The notes below the pieces were generated by a model that searched no databases, had not been told where the DNA came from, and saw nothing but the letters and a program-made list of their open reading frames with translations. Below, piece by piece: positions 15,000 through 24,628 of a DNA stretch of 64,000 bases (within the stretch, counting starts at the first letter, position 1; every line of letters begins with the position of its first letter). The position numbers and the translations under genes were made by a program. The DNA is from Fimbriimonadia bacterium (GTDB taxonomy: Bacteria; Armatimonadota; Fimbriimonadia; Fimbriimonadales; JABRVX01), in the NCBI GenBank assembly GCA_039961735.1, contig JABRVX010000008.1:1-64000 (forward strand), read 5' to 3'.

Positions 15000-16747
15000 C
15001 AGTCTGCGGGAAGGACGGCTTCTAGGGTGCCGTGCACGTATGCAGCGTAGAGCCGTGCATACTCGCCGTCTCGAGCCAGCAATTCCGAGTGGTTGCCCTC
15101 CTCCACCAAACGACCGGCTCGCAGCACGACGATTCGATCGGCGCGTGCTGCGGTGCTAAGGCGATGGGCGATGACGATCAGCGTGCGCTGATGACGATTG
15201 CTCTCGATCGCCTCTTGGATGGACCTTTCCGAGACGGAGTCGAGTGCCGAGGTCGCCTCGTCCAGCAGGAGGATGCGTGGGTTACGCACGAGGGCTCGAG
15301 CGATGGCGACCCGCTGGCGCTCGCCCCCGGAGAGGTCGGTCGCGCTGGCCTGCAGCCCTTCCGCGGCGCCATTCGTCCGGCCACGAAAGAGGTGCGCCGC
15401 CAGGTGAGCGGCTTCTGCGGCCTGCTCGACTTCCTGGTCGGTGGCATTCGGACGACCCATGCGGATGTTGTCTGCGATGGTTCCGGAAAAGAGCAGCGTG
15501 GACTGGGGCACGACGCCGATCTGTGCTCGCAGCGACTGTGCCGTGATGTCCCGCAGGTCGTAGGAGTCGATGAAGATGCGGCCTTCGGTGGGGTCGTAAA
15601 AGCGCAGCAGAAGGTCGGCCAGAGTGCTCTTGCCCGCACCGCTTTCTCCGACGATGGCTACCGTTTCACCGGGCTTCACGGTGAAGGAGACATTGGACAG
15701 AGCCTGTGTGCCGTCGGCATAGCGGAACGATACGTTGTCGAATTCGATATGCCCGGCAATGGGTGGTAGCGGCTTCGCATCGGGCTTGTCGCGAACGTCG
15801 CTCTGGACGTCTAGCACCTCCCGGTAGATTCGGTCTGCGGCGGCGAGAACCTGGGCGCGCGTGGCGTTCATGTTGCCGACGCCACCTGCCGCGGTAACCA
15901 TCTGGTGCGCGACGAATAGGAAACCCATCAGCTCGCCGCCCGTCATCACGCCTTGCGCGACGTCTCGCCCTCCGATCCACAGCACCAAGGCGATGCCGAC
16001 CGTGCCGATGAGCTCCAGCATCGGTTTGATGGTGGATATCTTCTTCTGTGCATACATAGCGGTGCGGAAGGCGCTCTCGTTCGCATCGTCGAAGCGTTCG
16101 ATCTGGTGATTTTCCATGCCGAAGGCCTTGATCACCCGGACGCCGCGGAGTGACTCCTCTAGGACGTGGACGAAGCCTCCGATTCGGTCCTGAAGCTCTC
16201 GTGTGATGCGGCGGACCTTTCGGCCCCGGTTGACCACGATGAGGAGCATGAACGGCATGGCGACCAATGCGGCTAGAGCGAGCCGCCAGTTCAGGATGAG
16301 CAGGTACACGCAGCCGCCCACCAACATCAACGGGGCGCTTACGAAGTCGCGCACGAGCCGCATTCCGTTCTCAACCACTACTGCGTCGTTCGTGATGGTG
16401 CTCTGGAGTGACCCGGCATGCTTGCGCTGGAAGTAGGAGATGGGCATCTGCTGCAGGTGCTCGAAGATGTGCGCGCGCAGTTTCTTGGTCATACTCTGGG
16501 CGGCGAGCGCCATGTAGTACATTTGCCCACGCGCGAAGAGGAAGTTGGCGAAGGCGACCGCAGCCACGAAGATCATCAGGCGGTCCAGCCCCGCTATGTC
16601 CTGATGTGTAGCGAGGTCTACGAAGTGCTCGATTAGTTTGGCGATGGCGAAGGTGATCCCCGCAACTCCCGCCGTGCAGAGCAAGGCGAGGGCCAGCGGC
16701 CGCCACTCGGCCAGCACCATGCGGATGACGCGACGCTCGACAGACAT
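14999..16747 (-). CDS. MsbA-like ABC exporter, probable lipid A flippase
   Basis: A 582-residue half-transporter with six transmembrane helices in the first 330 residues and a nucleotide-binding domain with Walker A GESGAGKST, Q-loop VPQSTLLF, signature LSGGERQR, Walker B ILLLDEATSALD and H-loop VIAHRLST. Its position directly downstream of lpxB supports lipid A-core flipping across the inner membrane, although multidrug exporters look alike. I chose the ATG at 16747, which has GAGG about 9 nt upstream; a TTG at 16789 would add 14 residues without helix character. Confidence 0.85.
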   Translation of the reverse strand: MSVERRVIRMVLAEWRPLALALLCTAGVAGITFAIAKLIEHFVDLATHQDIAGLDRLMIFVAAVAFANFLFARGQMYYMALAAQSMTKKLRAHIFEHLQQMPISYFQRKHAGSLQSTITNDAVVVENGMRLVRDFVSAPLMLVGGCVYLLILNWRLALAALVAMPFMLLIVVNRGRKVRRITRELQDRIGGFVHVLEESLRGVRVIKAFGMENHQIERFDDANESAFRTAMYAQKKISTIKPMLELIGTVGIALVLWIGGRDVAQGVMTGGELMGFLFVAHQMVTAAGGVGNMNATRAQVLAAADRIYREVLDVQSDVRDKPDAKPLPPIAGHIEFDNVSFRYADGTQALSNVSFTVKPGETVAIVGESGAGKSTLADLLLRFYDPTEGRIFIDSYDLRDITAQSLRAQIGVVPQSTLLFSGTIADNIRMGRPNATDQEVEQAAEAAHLAAHLFRGRTNGAAEGLQASATDLSGGERQRVAIARALVRNPRILLLDEATSALDSVSERSIQEAIESNRHQRTLIVIAHRLSTAARADRIVVLRAGRLVEEGNHSELLARDGEYARLYAAYVHGTLEAVLPAD

Positions 16748-16782
16748 CACTTCAGCCTCACGGTAGCATATCGCAACCTGGC

Positions 16783-17913
16783 CTAGCAACCCGAATGCCC
16801 GGCTTCGGGCAGAAGGGACAGGGCGATTTCGGCGGTCCTCTCGGTCGCACCGGGAGGTCCGAGGCGCGCGACAACCTCTTCGAATCCGTCGAGCTGCGCT
16901 TGCCGGGCGGGTCCGTCATTCAGGAGCCGGATGCACTCCTGAACGATGCGTTCGGGTGCGGCTTGGGCCTGCAGCAGCTCGGGGCACAGCTTCCTGCCCA
17001 GCACGATGGATGGAAGAGCGACGAAGTCGAAACGCGGTTTTCGGAGTCGCCACTCGAGGTGCATCAGCCAGTCGCCTCGGTACATTACCACGATTGGGCA
17101 GTGGCATACGGCAGCCTCCAGTGTCGCGCTGCCCGAGCACACGATGGCCGCGCGGGCTCGACTGAGTAGTTCGATCGGGCCGTGCTGGGCGAGTGTTAGT
17201 GGGAGCCGGGTCACTGCGGACCAGGCCTTTCGTATCGCCTCGGGTCGGACAGTGAGAGCGGGGGCGACTTCGAAATACAGATCGGGGACTTGACGGGCGA
17301 GGTGTTCGCACGCCGACGCCATTACCGGAAGGTTGGCACGGACTTCGTGGTCGCGGCTGCCGGGTAGGAGGGCCAGCACCGGCTTTCGCGGCGCATCGGT
17401 GTGGGCCGGAGCAAGGTCGCGCAGCGGGTGGCCGACGAACTCGGCGCGTGCCCCGGCCTCTTGCAGCAGGCGCGCAGACCATTCGAAGGGTGTGGCGATC
17501 ACGTCGGCGATTGCGGGCAGGTCCGCGCCCTGTCGGTCCTTGCGCCACGAGCCTGGCGGCATATAGTAGAGCACGCGGGCGCCGATAGCTCGGAGCCGGC
17601 GGGCGAGCGGGATGTTGAACGCACCGAAGTCTATAGGAACGTGGAGGTCGGGCACCCGCTCGGACGCCTGCCTGAGAAGGCGACGGTAGGAAGCGTAGAC
17701 TCGCGGTACCTTCGGGAGCGAGCGGACGATTCCGATGGCCCCCCAGTCGGAGGAGTCGGCCAGCAGAAAGTCGGCGGCGTTGCGAAGTCGCGGTCCACCC
17801 ACGGCTTCCACTCGCAGGTCGGGCCGTGCCGTTTTCAGCCTTGCGCAGAGCAGGGCGCCCACCATGTCTCCGGAGGCTTCGCCCGCCGTGATCCAGACGA
17901 GCGGGTGGGACAC
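16783..17913 (-). CDS. lpxB: Lipid-A-disaccharide synthase
   Basis: A 376-residue GT-B glycosyltransferase that condenses UDP-2,3-diacylglucosamine with lipid X. Motifs: ITAGEASGDMVGA at the N terminus, PIDFGAFNIPLARR (the family ID.P.FN motif with a Gly for Pro), LLPGSRDHEV and the UDP-binding VCSGSATLEAA. Start is a GTG sharing one base with the lpxA stop (TAGTG). Length is standard. Confidence 0.95.
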   Translation of the reverse strand: MSHPLVWITAGEASGDMVGALLCARLKTARPDLRVEAVGGPRLRNAADFLLADSSDWGAIGIVRSLPKVPRVYASYRRLLRQASERVPDLHVPIDFGAFNIPLARRLRAIGARVLYYMPPGSWRKDRQGADLPAIADVIATPFEWSARLLQEAGARAEFVGHPLRDLAPAHTDAPRKPVLALLPGSRDHEVRANLPVMASACEHLARQVPDLYFEVAPALTVRPEAIRKAWSAVTRLPLTLAQHGPIELLSRARAAIVCSGSATLEAAVCHCPIVVMYRGDWLMHLEWRLRKPRFDFVALPSIVLGRKLCPELLQAQAAPERIVQECIRLLNDGPARQAQLDGFEEVVARLGPPGATERTAEIALSLLPEAGHSGC

Positions 17914-18701
17914 TACCGCTGGTCCTGCCGCCCGTACCTACCCTGTCTTCCGCTATCCACGAACTGGAGTAGGTAGTCCAACTCCTCGCAGGGCGGTACC
18001 TCTCTACGTACGACCTCGATGGCATGGCTGAGACCCATCTCGGAGCGGAAGAGCAGTTTGCAGGCCTTGTGCAGGGATAGGCGCGCGTCCGGGGTGGCGC
18101 CATAGCGGCGAAGGCCTACCGCGTTGATGTCCCGCACGTTGGCAGGATTGCCTTCGGTCAGCATAAAGGGTGGCACGTCCCTCACGATCCGTGACATACC
18201 ACCTACCATTGCCACCTTGCCTATTCGTACGAACTGGTGCACTCCGGTCAGTCCGCCGATGTTCGCGAAGTCCTCGATGGTGACATGCCCGGATACACCC
18301 ACACCGTTCGCCATGGTGACTTGGTTACCGACAGTCACGTTGTGCCCGAGGTGACAATATGCCATGAGGTAGTTATCGTCTCCTACCACCGTGGCACACT
18401 CTTCACCCGAAGCTCGGTGAAGGGTCACGAACTCGCGTATCACGTTCTGGTCGCCGATACGAAGGTAGCTGCGCTCGCCCCGATACTTACGATCCTGCGG
18501 GGGGCCGCCGAGAACCGCACCGGGCCAGACTTCGTTATATTTACCGAGGATGGTCCAGCGACCGATGTAGACGTTGGAGGCGAGCGACGTTCCATCGCCG
18601 AGGACTACGTCCTCCTCGATGATGCAGTAGGGTCCGATCTTGACCCCTTCCCCCAGTTCGGCACGGGGGTGAACGATTGCCGATGGGTGGATGTCCGTCA
18701 C
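17913..18701 (-). CDS. lpxA: UDP-N-acetylglucosamine acyltransferase
   Basis: A 262-residue left-handed beta-helix acyltransferase that starts lipid A synthesis. Hexapeptide repeats run through the first 180 residues (IHPSAIVHPRAELGEGVKIG, then IGPYCIIEEDV). The catalytic His lies in AYCHLGHNVTVG, and GVHQFVRIG and the C-terminal helical domain are typical. The GTG start has AGGGAG 2-3 nt upstream. It sits between fabZ and lpxB as in many diderms. Confidence 0.95.
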   Translation of the reverse strand: MTDIHPSAIVHPRAELGEGVKIGPYCIIEEDVVLGDGTSLASNVYIGRWTILGKYNEVWPGAVLGGPPQDRKYRGERSYLRIGDQNVIREFVTLHRASGEECATVVGDDNYLMAYCHLGHNVTVGNQVTMANGVGVSGHVTIEDFANIGGLTGVHQFVRIGKVAMVGGMSRIVRDVPPFMLTEGNPANVRDINAVGLRRYGATPDARLSLHKACKLLFRSEMGLSHAIEVVRREVPPCEELDYLLQFVDSGRQGRYGRQDQR

Positions 18702-18710
18702 GACTCCCTG

Positions 18711-19172
18711 TTAAACCTCCTCTGGCCCATTGCGCTCGGTGAGCGCGAAAGTCAGTTCGCCCTCGGCAGCAATCTCCTCATTCACCCTACCTACCATGCT
18801 GATCTTGCCGATGTTACGCTTGAACCATAGCAGGTTGACTTCGGTGACGAGCGTGTCACCCGGAACCACGGGTCGTCGGAACCGGACGTTCTCGCAGCCT
18901 GTGATCACGGCGAGCTTCTTGGCATGTTCTGGATGCGACAGCATGATGACGGCCCCCGCTTGTGCCATCGCCTCCAATACTAACACACCGGGCATGATCG
19001 CTTGGCCTGGGAAGTGGCCGTTGAAGAAGTCCTCGTTAACTGTGACGTTCTTCAGCCCGACGGCGCGCTTGCCGGGCTCGAGCTCCAGAATGCGATCCAC
19101 GAGTAGCAGTGGGTACCTATGCGGCAACAGACTGCGGATCTGCTCGACGTCCATAACGATGTCAGTCTTCAA
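18711..19172 (-). CDS. fabZ: 3-hydroxyacyl-ACP dehydratase
   Basis: A 153-residue hot-dog-fold dehydratase of fatty acid elongation. The catalytic His and Glu are in FNGHFPGQAIMPGVLVLEAM. LLPHRYPLLLVDRI at the N terminus is the family signature. Its position between lpxC and lpxA links hydroxyacyl-ACP supply to lipid A. The start is either the TTG at 19172, overlapping the lpxC stop, or an ATG six codons on at 19154. Confidence 0.95.
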   Translation of the reverse strand: MKTDIVMDVEQIRSLLPHRYPLLLVDRILELEPGKRAVGLKNVTVNEDFFNGHFPGQAIMPGVLVLEAMAQAGAVIMLSHPEHAKKLAVITGCENVRFRRPVVPGDTLVTEVNLLWFKRNIGKISMVGRVNEEIAAEGELTFALTERNGPEEV

Positions 19173-19990
19173 TACCCATCCTCCCTTCCTTTGTCTCCGC
19201 CGCGGAGCCGCCTAGCGACCTCTACGTTAACGGCATGCCCGGGCCGTTCCGCTCGCACCGACAGGTCATAAATGCTATGCCCCGACAGGGTGAGATCGCC
19301 TATGACGTCCAACACTTTGTGCCGCACCGGCTCGTCGGGAAATCGGGGCTGCGTCAGCGGGCCGTCCGTGGAGAATACCAGAGTGTTATCGAGGCTTGCG
19401 CCCAAAGCCTGGCCCAACGCCCGGAGCCGCTCTGCATCCTCCAGTAGTCCGAAGGTTCTTGCAGGGGCAACCTCGTGTAGATACACTTCCGGCGTGAGGG
19501 CGATGGATAGGCTCTGGCTGCCAATCGCTTCGTGTTCGTAGGAGATGGACACTGCGACCGAGCCCGTACCCGGTTCGACCCGAACGCGGGAACTGCCCGT
19601 AACCACTTCCACAGGTTCGATCTGCGGACATGCTTGCCCGCCCAAGCGCTCGAGTCCGGCTTCTCGCAGAGCTTGGGCGAAGGGTAGTGCGCTACCGTCC
19701 AAGATCGGAACTTCGGGTCCATGGATTTCGAGCACCGCATCGGTGATGCCGAGACCGTTTAGCGCGGAGAGAAGGTGCTCGACGGTCAGGATGGTTCCGT
19801 CTTCGAATCGCAGCCCCGTACATCGCGCAACGTCTACGATGTTGGCAGAGCGCAGCGGGTGCAATCCGCTGCCAGAGGTGACCTGAAGACCGGACGCGCC
19901 TGGGTGAACGGTTGCCGCGCACGTCTCGCCCGTGTGAACACCCGTCCCACGCCAGGCAACGGACTTACCGATCGTGCAGCGGTCACCCAC
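19169..19990 (-). CDS. lpxC: UDP-3-O-acyl-N-acetylglucosamine deacetylase
   Basis: A 273-residue zinc amidase catalysing the committed lipid A step. Zinc ligands: His in TVEHLLSAL, then His and Asp in RHKVLDVIGDL; the general acid/base His is in LSGHSIYD. The GTG at 19990 is preferred because GGAG lies 7 nt upstream and the protein then begins directly before the family's CTIGKSVAWRGTGVHTGE segment. An ATG at 20014 would overlap lpxD by 32 bases. It is a stand-alone LpxC, not the LpxC-FabZ fusion seen in Bacteroidetes. Confidence 0.94.
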   Translation of the reverse strand: MGDRCTIGKSVAWRGTGVHTGETCAATVHPGASGLQVTSGSGLHPLRSANIVDVARCTGLRFEDGTILTVEHLLSALNGLGITDAVLEIHGPEVPILDGSALPFAQALREAGLERLGGQACPQIEPVEVVTGSSRVRVEPGTGSVAVSISYEHEAIGSQSLSIALTPEVYLHEVAPARTFGLLEDAERLRALGQALGASLDNTLVFSTDGPLTQPRFPDEPVRHKVLDVIGDLTLSGHSIYDLSVRAERPGHAVNVEVARRLRGGDKGREDGY

Positions 19991-21008
19991 TGCGCTTCTC
20001 CAGTTCCTCGACACGCGCTCGAAGCGCCCGCAGCTCTTTGATTATCTCCGGCAGCCTCGATGCGGCGGCCATCGTGCGCAGCGTCTCACGGCGGGGTCGC
20101 GCGGGTGTGCCCCAGTAGTCCCCAGGCTCGGTGATGGAAGCTGCGACCCCGGTTTGTCCACCGGTGCGAACGCCCGGGCCGATGCGGACGTGGTCGGATA
20201 CCCCTGTCTGCCCACCGAGGACGACCCCATCCGCCAACTCGCTGCTACCCGAGATGCCGGTCTGGGAAACGATGATGCAGTTCGCGCCGATCCGAACGTT
20301 GTGACCAATCTGAACCAGGTTGTCCACCTTGGTGCCAGGGCCGATGACGGTGAAACCCACCATAGCGCGGTCCACGGTCACGTTGGCGCCTATGTCGCAG
20401 TCGTCGCCAATCTCGACATGCCCGACCTGCGGAATGCGTTGGTGCGTTCCGGCCTCGAAGCGGTAGCCGAACCCCGCTTCTCCGATGACGCAGCCTGCGT
20501 GGAGCCGGCAGCGACTGCCCACCCGAGTTCCGGGCATCAGGGTGGCACGCGGAAACAGTTCCGTGCCAGGCCCAACCGAGCAACCTTCTCCGACGTAGGC
20601 GAAGGGATGTAGCACGACGTCCTCTGCCAACCGTGTATCGGCCATCACACAGGCGAAAGGCGCGACGCGGACGCTCTCTGCGAGGTGGGCGTTGGGATGG
20701 ACAAAGGCGAGAGGATGCACACCTACCAGAGGCCGGAAGTCGCCTTCGAACAGCGGTAGAAGTTGCTGCAGGGCAGTACGCACGTCATCCACGATCACCA
20801 AAGGCTTCTGGGAACTCGAACCCTTCGGAGCGAGAATCGCGGCGGCAGCCGAGTCCTCTGCGCGTGCAAGCCAGTCGGGGTCGCCCGCGAAGACGAGGTC
20901 TGTTTCCGAGGCTTGGTCGGGCGAACTGATTCCCGCCACTTCCGTATCGGGATCGCCGACCACGATGCCGCCCCCTGCCTCCGCGATGTCACGCAGGCGG
21001 TAGATCAT
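19983..21008 (-). CDS. lpxD: UDP-3-O-(3-hydroxyacyl)glucosamine N-acyltransferase
   Basis: A 341-residue protein with an N-terminal uridine-binding domain, a left-handed beta-helix of hexapeptide repeats (about 100-290) and a C-terminal coiled helix (LPEIIKELRALRARVEELEK). The catalytic His is in DNLVQIGHNVRIG. The start at 21008 overlaps the stop of the lipoprotein gene in an ATGA and gives the usual family N terminus (MIYRLRDIAEAGGG). Confidence 0.95.
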   Translation of the reverse strand: MIYRLRDIAEAGGGIVVGDPDTEVAGISSPDQASETDLVFAGDPDWLARAEDSAAAAILAPKGSSSQKPLVIVDDVRTALQQLLPLFEGDFRPLVGVHPLAFVHPNAHLAESVRVAPFACVMADTRLAEDVVLHPFAYVGEGCSVGPGTELFPRATLMPGTRVGSRCRLHAGCVIGEAGFGYRFEAGTHQRIPQVGHVEIGDDCDIGANVTVDRAMVGFTVIGPGTKVDNLVQIGHNVRIGANCIIVSQTGISGSSELADGVVLGGQTGVSDHVRIGPGVRTGGQTGVAASITEPGDYWGTPARPRRETLRTMAAASRLPEIIKELRALRARVEELEKRSG

Positions 21009-22006
21009 GGTGCGAACTCCTTCAGGAAGTCGGCAGTAACGTCCCGGGCACCTCGCGGCGTGTCCGACAGCCGCCAGCCTTTCGCCCTTGCCCACAGGCG
21101 GGCTTGGCGTAGGAGGGACTCGCGCTCCCCGGCCGCCCAGCGAGCGGCAGTGTCAGCCCCTCGGCGAGCCGGAAGATCCGGGATGGGAACGGCGTCGAGC
21201 ACGAGCACTTCCCGAAGCGTCGAGACCTCAGGGGTTAGCGGTGCATCCGGCAGGACGAGTCGAAGGTCAAAAGACTCCCCGCTCAGCTTCTGCTCTATGA
21301 CTACGAGTTCTTCTCGAACCCGTTTTTGTGCATATTCGTCCGCCAGAACTTGTACATTTCTGCGGGCGGATGCGGCTGTGGCTTCGGCTTCCTGCTGCAG
21401 CGACCGCACCTGGGCGTCCTGCTCCGCGTCAAGTCGCTCGAGCTCTGCAACGACAGTACGCAGTTCCTCGCGCACTAAGTCGGGGCGGGGGCTCGAGCCG
21501 CCCTCGGCAGAGAGTACAGCGCGACGCACCAGCAATCGCGCCTTGCGTTCGGCGTACGCCTCTGCCAGTTCCCTCAGCCGCAGTCGCAGTCGGTCGTAGG
21601 CAGCCCCGGCTTCCGCGTCTGCCTCTTGCACGAGGTCTGCCTTTTTGCGCTCTACGTCCCGGGCGATTCGGAGGGATGCGGCATCACGCAGTTCCTGTTC
21701 TACCTCGAGCCTCAGACGGGCAGTGATGTCCAGCGCCAGCTTCCGCCGGGCCTCGAGTTCTTCTCGAAAGCCGGGTGTGGTGGTCAGAGGCTCGAGCACG
21801 AACTGCTTGCGAACGTTGTGTTCCACCTTTTCCTGTGGAACACGGAATTCGTGGAGGGCAGTAACTGCGCCCTCAGGCTTGAACGCCCTGACCTCCCAGA
21901 CCCGGTCGAGGTTCACGTAGACCGTGGGCTCGGGCGGCTTGCCACATCCTGCCAGGGCAAGTGCGAACGCGGTGAGCGCCGCAGCTCTGAGACGCGAGAA
22001 CGCCAT
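21005..22006 (-). CDS. Coiled-coil lipoprotein of the envelope operon
   Basis: A 333-residue protein with a lipoprotein signal peptide and lipobox (FALALAGCGK; the Cys at about residue 21 would be lipidated). Residues about 75-225 are charged, Arg/Glu/Ala-rich and predicted coiled coil (LEARRKLALDITARLRLEVE, LRLRLRELAEAYAERKARLL). The opening YVNLDRVWEV resembles the start of Skp/OmpH proteins, and the gene follows skp, so it may be an enlarged Skp paralogue anchored to a membrane. Function unproven. Confidence 0.7.
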   Translation of the reverse strand: MAFSRLRAAALTAFALALAGCGKPPEPTVYVNLDRVWEVRAFKPEGAVTALHEFRVPQEKVEHNVRKQFVLEPLTTTPGFREELEARRKLALDITARLRLEVEQELRDAASLRIARDVERKKADLVQEADAEAGAAYDRLRLRLRELAEAYAERKARLLVRRAVLSAEGGSSPRPDLVREELRTVVAELERLDAEQDAQVRSLQQEAEATAASARRNVQVLADEYAQKRVREELVVIEQKLSGESFDLRLVLPDAPLTPEVSTLREVLVLDAVPIPDLPARRGADTAARWAAGERESLLRQARLWARAKGWRLSDTPRGARDVTADFLKEFAP

Positions 22007-22012
22007 GAAGTC

Positions 22013-22648
22013 CTACTTGTCTATTTCCTTCAGCACGAGGTCGGAGATGTCCGTCGGCGTATAGGGCGCGTATTGAGCGTCGAAAACCACCGAGAGTCCC
22101 TGCTCCTTGCCGATCTTTTGCACGGCCGCCTTCACTTTGTTGATAATGTCGGTCAGCGACTTCTGCCGCCAGTTCTGCAGCTCGGCGCGTAGCTCGTCGT
22201 TGAGCATTGGCAGGTAGTTGCGGTCCATCTCGATTGCTCGGCGGGTCAGCTCGCGCAGGCGGTCGTTCTCCTCCTTCGTGCGGTCCTTCTCGGCCTTCAT
22301 CTGCAGGTCGGCGAGCTCCTTCTGCATGGTCTGCCCTTGGGTCTTGAGCAGGTCGAGCCGCTTTTCCTGCTCCGCCGTGCGATTTGTAGTGAGCCAAAGA
22401 TCTCGAATTTCCTTTCGCTGGTTCTCGTCGTAGCAGCGAAAGGCGTCGAAGTGCTGGAGCAGCTCGTTGCGGAGGCGGGTATCGCGGTTGAACTGCGCCT
22501 CTGCATCCTTGCCGAGCTTGCTCTCTCTCACGACCTTGTCCAGGTCGATGGAGCCGTTCTTCGGGGCAGCCCCCTGAAACGCCACTACGCTCATGAAGGC
22601 CACCGCAATCAGGGCACCGAAGATCGCACCCTTTCCGAAGCTGTTCAT
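22013..22648 (-). CDS. Skp/OmpH-family periplasmic chaperone
   Basis: A 211-residue exported protein with a signal segment (FGKGAIFGALIAVAFMSVVAFQ), the family opening GSIDLDKVVRESKLGKDAE, a long charged helical hairpin and the closing GLSVVFDAQYAPYTPTDISDLVLKEI. OmpH/Skp trimers hold unfolded outer-membrane proteins for BamA, whose gene is directly upstream. GGGAGGAG lies about 7 nt before the ATG. Confidence 0.88.
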   Translation of the reverse strand: MNSFGKGAIFGALIAVAFMSVVAFQGAAPKNGSIDLDKVVRESKLGKDAEAQFNRDTRLRNELLQHFDAFRCYDENQRKEIRDLWLTTNRTAEQEKRLDLLKTQGQTMQKELADLQMKAEKDRTKEENDRLRELTRRAIEMDRNYLPMLNDELRAELQNWRQKSLTDIINKVKAAVQKIGKEQGLSVVFDAQYAPYTPTDISDLVLKEIDK

Positions 22649-22676
22649 ATGAGTTCTCCTCCCAGTTAGTGTCGTG

Positions 22677-24611
22677 TCAGAACGTGTGACCTATCATGAA
22701 GTGCGTCTTGCTCTTACCGTCCTCGTTGATGGCCAGATCGAGTCGTATCGGGCCGAGCGGGGTTCGGAAGTGCAAGCCGATACCATAACCGAGCTTGCCG
22801 TCGAACGTTCTGCTTTGCGTGAATGTGTTCACCGTATCGTATCCTCCCCAGGCACTACCGTAGTCTACGAAGGCAACGGTCGACATGCCTTTTTGGATAG
22901 GGATGCGATACTCGAGGTTGGCGAACGCCACGTGGTTACCCCAGAAACGGTCCTCGGAGTAGCCACGAACGCTATCGGCGCCGCCCGCGAAGTACTGCTC
23001 GAAGAAGGGTATCTTGCCTACCAGCGTGCCTGCGTACAGACGCAGTGCCCACACATGCCTGGTGTCATCGGGGCGTAACCGCCTCCCCTGTCCCGAGTAG
23101 TACCACCGCATATCAATTTGGAACTTCGTAAAGGCGTTCCTTCCTAGCACATCCTCACCGGACACAGCCCCTGCGACTTTGGTGATGTTGGAGATGCCCG
23201 TCTCCACGGTGCTCTTATAGTAATGTCCAGACGCAGGGTCTATGTCTAGGTCTCTCGTGTTATGCACGGCGCCCAGGCTTAGCGCGGAGACGTCGCCGTC
23301 CTGAAGGATGAACTTGTCCTCATCGGTGGTTGGCACGTCGCTAGTCCGGACGCCCTCGAGACGAGCCGAGGCAAATGCGGTCAGCACCTCACCGAACGGA
23401 CGGCTGAATGTGAGCACGCCGCCCGATCGTCGCTCATCGTAGCGCTCGGTGGCGTCCGGGTCGGTCTCGCCGCCGAAGAAGTTGCGGCTGAAGCGGTAGA
23501 TCTGTTTGTCGTACAGGCTGACGCTCATGCCGGTTCGGCGCGAGTCCAGCCACGGGTTGGAGTAGCCGACGTCTATGTCCACTTGGCCTGCCCGGTTTGC
23601 CCGCATCAGCTTCAGATAGGCGGACTGGCCAGAACCGAACAAGTTCGCCTCTTCTACTTGTACAAAACCGGCGAAGCTCTGCCTGTCTGCGTAGCTGATA
23701 CCGAGGTTCACGGAACCAGTTCGGCGCTCCTGGAACTTGAGGCCGAGCTCCACGGTGTCTATGGTAGGCGCGTCGGGATCGAGCGCATCTACGGCGTCGA
23801 AGAAGCCGAGGTTGTAAACGCGGAGGATGTCCTTCCGCCAAGTCTCCAGGTTGAAGAACTCGCCCGGCTTGGTACGGAGCTCTCGCCTGACGACCTTTTC
23901 CTTGGTTGCGCGCAGCCCCTCCAGTCGCACTCCGGCAACGCGCATCACGACGATCTTGATCTCGAAGGTGCCGGGGTCAGATTCCGAGAACTCTGCCGAT
24001 TCGATCTGACTGAAGTACCCCTTGCTATCTAAGTAGCGCCGCAGGTTGCCCGCGTCGGTCCGCAGGGTGTTAACGTTCAGTACGCGCCCCGGCTGCAAGG
24101 TCATCACCTTCCGCAGTTCCTCTTCCGGCACCACGATGTCGCCGACGAACCGGAGTTTTTCGATGACCGGATTCTCTACCAAGTCCACGACCACTCGCAC
24201 GCCGCCGGGGGTCGGCTCGGCGTAGGGCAACACGTTCTGAAAAAGGCCGAGGCCCTGGATCGCTGCGGCATCCTGAAGGAGGAGCGTGTCGGAAAACTCC
24301 TCTCCGACCTTCAGCTTCATGGCCACCCGCACGGTCTCCTCGGCGATGTTCTTCAACCCGTTGATGGCCACTTCGGTCACGGTGCCTGCTGTCGCGTTTT
24401 GCCCTTGCACCTGGGGGGGGTGGGTTCTCGGACGCGCCTGCCAAGCGGGTGCCGTGAGCAGCACGCCGGGCGTTGCCGAGGCTGTGTCGCCCTCGAATCG
24501 CGCTCCGCTCAGCGGATTGGACCACTCCATGGCTCGGACTGGGGCCCCTGCAGCCAACACACCTGTCAGTGCCGCTGCAAGACCAAGTCCACGAATCCCT
24601 TCTCGGACCAT
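22677..24611 (-). CDS. bamA: Outer-membrane protein assembly factor BamA
   Basis: A 644-residue Omp85 protein. A signal peptide (LGLAAALTGVLAAGAPVRA) leads to POTRA domains (about 75-320, with VAINGLKNIAEETVR and the repeat IEKLRFVGDIVVPEEELRKV) and a 16-strand beta-barrel (about 320-644). The lid-lock motif region reads FFEQYFAGGADSVRGYSED, where the RGY triad is the Omp85 hallmark, and the last residue is Phe as in barrel proteins. Three POTRA domains are apparent, fewer than the five of E. coli. The ATG at 24611 has GGAGGAG close by; a GTG 24 nt earlier is possible. Confidence 0.93.
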   Translation of the reverse strand: MVREGIRGLGLAAALTGVLAAGAPVRAMEWSNPLSGARFEGDTASATPGVLLTAPAWQARPRTHPPQVQGQNATAGTVTEVAINGLKNIAEETVRVAMKLKVGEEFSDTLLLQDAAAIQGLGLFQNVLPYAEPTPGGVRVVVDLVENPVIEKLRFVGDIVVPEEELRKVMTLQPGRVLNVNTLRTDAGNLRRYLDSKGYFSQIESAEFSESDPGTFEIKIVVMRVAGVRLEGLRATKEKVVRRELRTKPGEFFNLETWRKDILRVYNLGFFDAVDALDPDAPTIDTVELGLKFQERRTGSVNLGISYADRQSFAGFVQVEEANLFGSGQSAYLKLMRANRAGQVDIDVGYSNPWLDSRRTGMSVSLYDKQIYRFSRNFFGGETDPDATERYDERRSGGVLTFSRPFGEVLTAFASARLEGVRTSDVPTTDEDKFILQDGDVSALSLGAVHNTRDLDIDPASGHYYKSTVETGISNITKVAGAVSGEDVLGRNAFTKFQIDMRWYYSGQGRRLRPDDTRHVWALRLYAGTLVGKIPFFEQYFAGGADSVRGYSEDRFWGNHVAFANLEYRIPIQKGMSTVAFVDYGSAWGGYDTVNTFTQSRTFDGKLGYGIGLHFRTPLGPIRLDLAINEDGKSKTHFMIGHTF

Positions 24612-24628
24612 AGCTCCTCCTGTATGCC

